The position numbers and the translations under genes were made by a program. Shown here piece after piece: positions 60,659-64,000 of a stretch of DNA of 64,000 nucleotides (its first letter is position 1; each line of letters begins with the position of its first letter). Source of the DNA: Arthrobacter russicus (GTDB lineage: Bacteria > Actinomycetota > Actinomycetes > Actinomycetales > Micrococcaceae); the NCBI RefSeq assembly GCF_031454135.1, contig NZ_JAVDQF010000001.1, positions 930,001 to 994,000 on the forward strand, given 5' to 3'. The notes under the pieces were generated by a model that was not told where the DNA came from, did not search any database, and saw nothing but the letters and a program-made list of their open reading frames with translations.

Positions 60659-63600
60659 GGGCTGGGCCCTTCAATTCGGCCAACAAGGCGTCCGCATAGC
60701 CGCGGACCTCGTCCGGTGCCAACAGGTCGTCGTGACGGGCCGGCACCGGGATCGCCCGGACCCTCCCCCGGGTGTGGGCCGCCCAACTCTGCTCCGGATC
60801 GGCCGGGGTCTCGGCCTCCAGCGTCGCGACCACCAACTGGATGTCCGCGTTCACCTGACCCGGCCGGAAGCGCTGGCCCATATCGGCGTGCGCCCGGGTT
60901 ACCCGGACCACCCGCCGCAGCCCCTCCTCACCGAGGTCCGAAAGCCCTCCGCCGTGCTGTTTCCACGCCCGGGCGATCGCCGCATAGTCCAGTTCCCGAA
61001 TGGCCCCCGCCAGCTTCGGTGCCAGGGCGTCTCCGGTGTCCAACCGGAGCAGCTGGCCCAACACCCAGTCTTCGCTCGGGATCGCTTCGGCTTCCAGCAG
61101 CGGGTAGGCGTCCAGAATGCCCAAATATTCGACGGTTTCGCCGATTGCTTCCAGTGCTTCGGCGACCGCGTGCGCCACCAGACCGCCGAAGGACCAGCCC
61201 AACAACCGGTAAGGCCCGTGGCTTTGCACCGATCGGATCCGGTGCAGATAAGCCGCCGCGAGATCCCGGATCCCGAACTCGCCGTGTGGGCCGTAGCGGT
61301 TGAAATCGGCTTGCAGGCCGAGCACCGGAAGGTCCGCGGGCAGTTCCGGAAGCAAAGACATGTACGGCCAGGCCAAGCCCACGCCGCCGTGCAGCACGAA
61401 GAGCGGGTGCTGCTCACCTTCGTTCCGCAACGGCAGCGTCGGCGCCAGGGCCGGCAGCGGCTCCAGGGTCAGCGCCGCCACGGTTGTCTCGACCCATCGT
61501 TCGAAGTAGCCGATCACGGTTTCCGCGAGGTCGTCGGGCAGCCGGCTCGGCGACCAGTTCCAGGACACCAGCAGCGTGCCGTCATTTTCGCTGAGCGCAT
61601 CGGCGCTCAGTTCGAATCCGAGTCCGGCGGGTACGGCTTCGTCCCATTCCTCCTGCCGCGGCGACAAGCTCCACCCCGGCAAGGAGCTGCCGGCTCCGGC
61701 CTGGCCCAAATAGTTGAACGCATAGGGGGCTTCGCCCGGCCGGTCCTCCGCGCTGCGGCCGGTCAGCAGCGCTGCATAGCCGCGCCCGTCGCGCGGCACC
61801 CTGGCCCGGGCCCAGATCACCGAGGCGATGCTGTCCTCGATCTGGCGGCGTGCCGAATCCGCCGACGCCCCGGCTTCGTGGCAGAGCGGCACCCGGATCG
61901 GGAATGCCGAAGTGAACCACCCCATGGTCCCGGAAACATCGGTCCCGGGCTGCAGCGGAATCCGGCCTTGCGATTCGACTTCGACCACGACGGCGGGAAG
62001 CTCTCCCCGGGCTTCGCCGACAGCCCGGCAGAAACTGGCCAGCAGTACCGGTTCGAGGCTGATCCCCCGGGATTCGGCGGCCTCGGTCAGCCGCTCCATG
62101 GTGGCTGCGGGAATCTTTGAGGTCCGCGATCGGCCGCCGGCCGGATCGGCCAATGGCGCCGGAGGCAGGCCTGCGGTCACCGCTTGCCAATACGCCGACT
62201 CGTCCGTCCACGGCTGCTCCGGATCCGCCAAACCCATGGCCCAACTGCGGTAAGCGGTTGTCGGCCGGCTGGGCCACTGGACTTCGGCCCCGGGTCCGCT
62301 CCGGTAAGCGGCCAATAGGTCCGGTACCAGCACCTCCCAGGAGGCCGCATCCAGGGCCAGGTGGTGGACTGCGATCACCACGTGGTCCCGATCCGGGCCC
62401 GGCACGATCCGGGTGCTCATCAGTTCGCCCGGAAGCGGCGCCAGATCCGCGCGGGCCGCGCGGACCGCCGAACCGATGTCCGACGAACCGATGTCGGCTG
62501 CACCAATCTCCGCCGCGTCAGTCTCCGCTGCGTCACGTTCCGCCGCGTCATTCTCAGCTGCCTCGCCTCGGGCGTGCCGCGGCACTCCGAGCGCGGAAGC
62601 TGCGACGATTTCGGCGGTCTCGGAACTGCCGTCCCAGCGCAGCCGCAGCGCGTCATGCCGGCCGGTCACGGCCTGGCAGGCGGCAGCCCAGCGCACCCCG
62701 TCGACGGGCTCCTCGGCGGCCAGCACGATCCACTGGTCGAAGCCTTCGAGTCCACCGGCCCGCTGCGCCTGGCGTAGGAATTCCGGCGGTACCGGGAAGC
62801 TCCCGACGCCGTCCCGGTCCGGTTCGGCGATCTCGGCACCGCCCAACCACGCGGCGAGCGCAGCCGGCGTCCGATGTGTGAAGATCTGCGCGAGGCCCAG
62901 GCTGTGCCCGGCCTTGGCCAGCGCGGTCAGCACCCGGACCGAGCGCAGACTGTCGCCGCCGATCGCGAAGAAGTCGTCGTGCCGAGCCACCGCCGGCACC
63001 CCGATGACGTCCGCGAAGATGGCGCAGACCAGGGTTTCCAGGTCGCCGCGCGGACCCTCGAATGGCTGATCCGACGCTTCCGGGACCGGCACCACGAGCG
63101 ATTTCAGGTCCACTTTTCCGTTGGCGGTCAACGGCAACCGGTCCAGCACCGTCCAAGCGCTCGGCCGCATCGGCACCGGCAACCGGTCCGCCATCACCCG
63201 GGTCAGTTCGTCGACCGCGACCTGGCCCGAGACATAGCCGAACAGTTCCAGCGGATGCTCCGCGGAGCGCCGCGCCGCGATCACCGCCGCGGCCAGCACC
63301 GAGGGGATTTCCCGGGCCACGGCTTCGATCTCCGCGGTCTCGATCCGATGGCCGCGGATCTTCACCTGGTGATCGCGCCGGCCTTTGAACTCAAGCCCGT
63401 CCTCGCCCAGCAGTACGATGTCGCCGGTCCGGTAGAACCTGCCGCCACCGCCGCGCGGGTCGGCGACGAACGTCGTCGCAGTCTGCCCCGGGCGGCCCAG
63501 ATAGCCGATGCCCACCCCGGTTCCGGCAACATAGAGTTCCCCTCTCACGCCAGGCGGGCAGGGTTGCAAATCATCGTTGAGCACCAGGAGCTCGGTATTC

Positions 63601-64000
63601 TGCAACGCGGTGCCGATCGGCGCAGTAGTGCGACCGGGGTTGCTGCCGAGCTCGAATTCCGCGTGCGTGACGTCGTCCGAACACTCGGTGGGCCCGTAGG
63701 CATTGACCAGGATGTCCTCCGGATGCCCCTGGAGCCAGGCGCGGACCGAATCCGCGGGCAGGGCTTCTCCGGTCAGCAGCAGCCGGCGCAGATCGGGGAT
63801 CTCCGGCAACGGCCGGCCAGCCGATTCGGCTTCGATCGCCACGCCGAGCAAGGATGGCACGATTTCCAGCACCGTGGTCCGCTGTTGCGCCGCCCAGCCC
63901 CAGAGCGCATGCGGATCGGCGACCGCACTGCGCGGCGGGACCGCGGTGGCACCGCCGACCATGAGCGCACAAAGCAGCTGCCACAGCGAAATGTCGAAGG
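60645..64000 (-). CDS. Nonribosomal peptide synthetase, A-T-E-TE end (5' partial)
   Basis: Reading frame is open to the window edge ([12 protein letters not shown] at the border, core A4), so the N-terminus lies beyond 64000. In order: adenylation domain ([43 protein letters not shown]); carrier domain with phosphopantetheine Ser in GGDSLRS; an epimerisation-type domain with [24 protein letters not shown] and FNYLGQ; and a type I thioesterase (GWSFGG Ser, LDAYP, ARHDDL). Aligning to PheA by eye suggests binding-pocket residues D-I-W-E-L-T-A-D-D-K; I cannot name the amino acid. E before TE indicates a D-residue at the release end, or a D-amino-acid product. A 15-bp tandem repeat sits in the E domain. 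Confidence 0.9.
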   Translation of the reverse strand, partial: FDISLWQLLCALMVGGATAVPPRSAVADPHALWGWAAQQRTTVLEIVPSLLGVAIEAESAGRPLPEIPDLRRLLLTGEALPADSVRAWLQGHPEDILVNAYGPTECSDDVTHAEFELGSNPGRTTAPIGTALQNTELLVLNDDLQPCPPGVRGELYVAGTGVGIGYLGRPGQTATTFVADPRGGGGRFYRTGDIVLLGEDGLEFKGRRDHQVKIRGHRIETAEIEAVAREIPSVLAAAVIAARRSAEHPLELFGYVSGQVAVDELTRVMADRLPVPMRPSAWTVLDRLPLTANGKVDLKSLVVPVPEASDQPFEGPRGDLETLVCAIFADVIGVPAVARHDDFFAIGGDSLRSVRVLTALAKAGHSLGLAQIFTHRTPAALAAWLGGAEIAEPDRDGVGSFPVPPEFLRQAQRAGGLEGFDQWIVLAAEEPVDGVRWAAACQAVTGRHDALRLRWDGSSETAEIVAASALGVPRHARGEAAENDAAERDAAETDAAEIGAADIGSSDIGSAVRAARADLAPLPGELMSTRIVPGPDRDHVVIAVHHLALDAASWEVLVPDLLAAYRSGPGAEVQWPSRPTTAYRSWAMGLADPEQPWTDESAYWQAVTAGLPPAPLADPAGGRSRTSKIPAATMERLTEAAESRGISLEPVLLASFCRAVGEARGELPAVVVEVESQGRIPLQPGTDVSGTMGWFTSAFPIRVPLCHEAGASADSARRQIEDSIASVIWARARVPRDGRGYAALLTGRSAEDRPGEAPYAFNYLGQAGAGSSLPGWSLSPRQEEWDEAVPAGLGFELSADALSENDGTLLVSWNWSPSRLPDDLAETVIGYFERWVETTVAALTLEPLPALAPTLPLRNEGEQHPLFVLHGGVGLAWPYMSLLPELPADLPVLGLQADFNRYGPHGEFGIRDLAAAYLHRIRSVQSHGPYRLLGWSFGGLVAHAVAEALEAIGETVEYLGILDAYPLLEAEAIPSEDWVLGQLLRLDTGDALAPKLAGAIRELDYAAIARAWKQHGGGLSDLGEEGLRRVVRVTRAHADMGQRFRPGQVNADIQLVVATLEAETPADPEQSWAAHTRGRVRAIPVPARHDDLLAPDEVRGYADALLAELKGPAHVAS
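62470..62559 (-). repeat. Six 15-bp tandem repeats inside the NRPS E domain
   Basis: Units at 62470, 62485, 62500, 62515, 62530 and 62545, each 15 bp, such as gcgtcagtctccgct and gcgtcacgttccgcc. They encode a DAAE(R/T/I)- and ADIGS-type acidic low-complexity insert, reading [20 protein letters not shown] at the protein level, ahead of the HHxxxD motif. Confidence 0.85.

Overview
The window is high-GC, densely packed bacterial DNA from an actinobacterium, most probably a Micrococcaceae member (Arthrobacter/Renibacterium-like). The grounds are the histidine-utilisation layout, a 13E12/DUF222-type HNH protein, the TPM-PspA pair, a SigK/RskA pair, a gatCAB operon and a C-S-G histidase. The genus is inferred, not proven. 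About 54 protein genes are supported. No rRNA, tRNA or CRISPR array is visible. Two genes are cut by the window edges: a GH101 glycosidase on the left and a nonribosomal peptide synthetase on the right.

Layout. 1-4.4 kb: secreted, wall-anchored endo-alpha-N-acetylgalactosaminidase. 4.5-12.8 kb: a C-terminally truncated TetR gene and the hut locus. An IclR-type regulator, hutU, an M20 amidohydrolase, hutF and hutI form a leftward operon joined by 1-4 bp overlaps; hutH is divergent. 12.8-16.3 kb: TetR/SDR pair with a palindromic operator, a LysE exporter and an M20 peptidase. 16.3-19.7 kb: threonine catabolism (tdh-kbl) with a divergent LysR gene. 19.7-30.5 kb: a glycan-scavenging locus. It has a sulfatase and a secreted beta-helix protein, divergently transcribed, and a long leftward operon (two LplB/LplC-like permeases, Tat-lipoprotein binding protein, LacI regulator, Gfo/Idh dehydrogenase, EamA transporter) that starts at a clear promoter with a perfect 16-bp operator.

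30.9-38.9 kb: secreted trypsin-like protease, GntR pseudogene, PP2C-like protein, gatB-gatA-gatC, GNAT, lipid/diacylglycerol kinase and a J-domain protein. 38.9-49.7 kb: TrmL, two tandem methyltransferases, sigK-rskA, a MerR/TipAS regulator with a textbook operator, etfB-etfA, an ABC exporter pair and a membrane-anchored HtrA protease. 50-57.8 kb: TPM coiled-coil protein plus PspA (envelope stress), HNH protein, a small membrane protein, a second YidC-like insertase and an SGNH hydrolase. 58-64 kb: photolyase, a DUF1015 protein and the end of an NRPS (A-T-E-TE).

Most noteworthy: (i) a 57-bp palindromic element present twice, each time between convergent genes, with a compensatory base-pair change; (ii) many spacers holding two to four decaying tandem copies of 11-20 bp units, usually just after a stop codon; (iii) the sulfatase/beta-helix/LplABC/Gfo-Idh locus, whose substrate is unknown; (iv) an M20 hydrolase in the slot where an N-formylglutamate deformylase would be expected; (v) signs of gene decay (TetR, GntR, possibly hutF).
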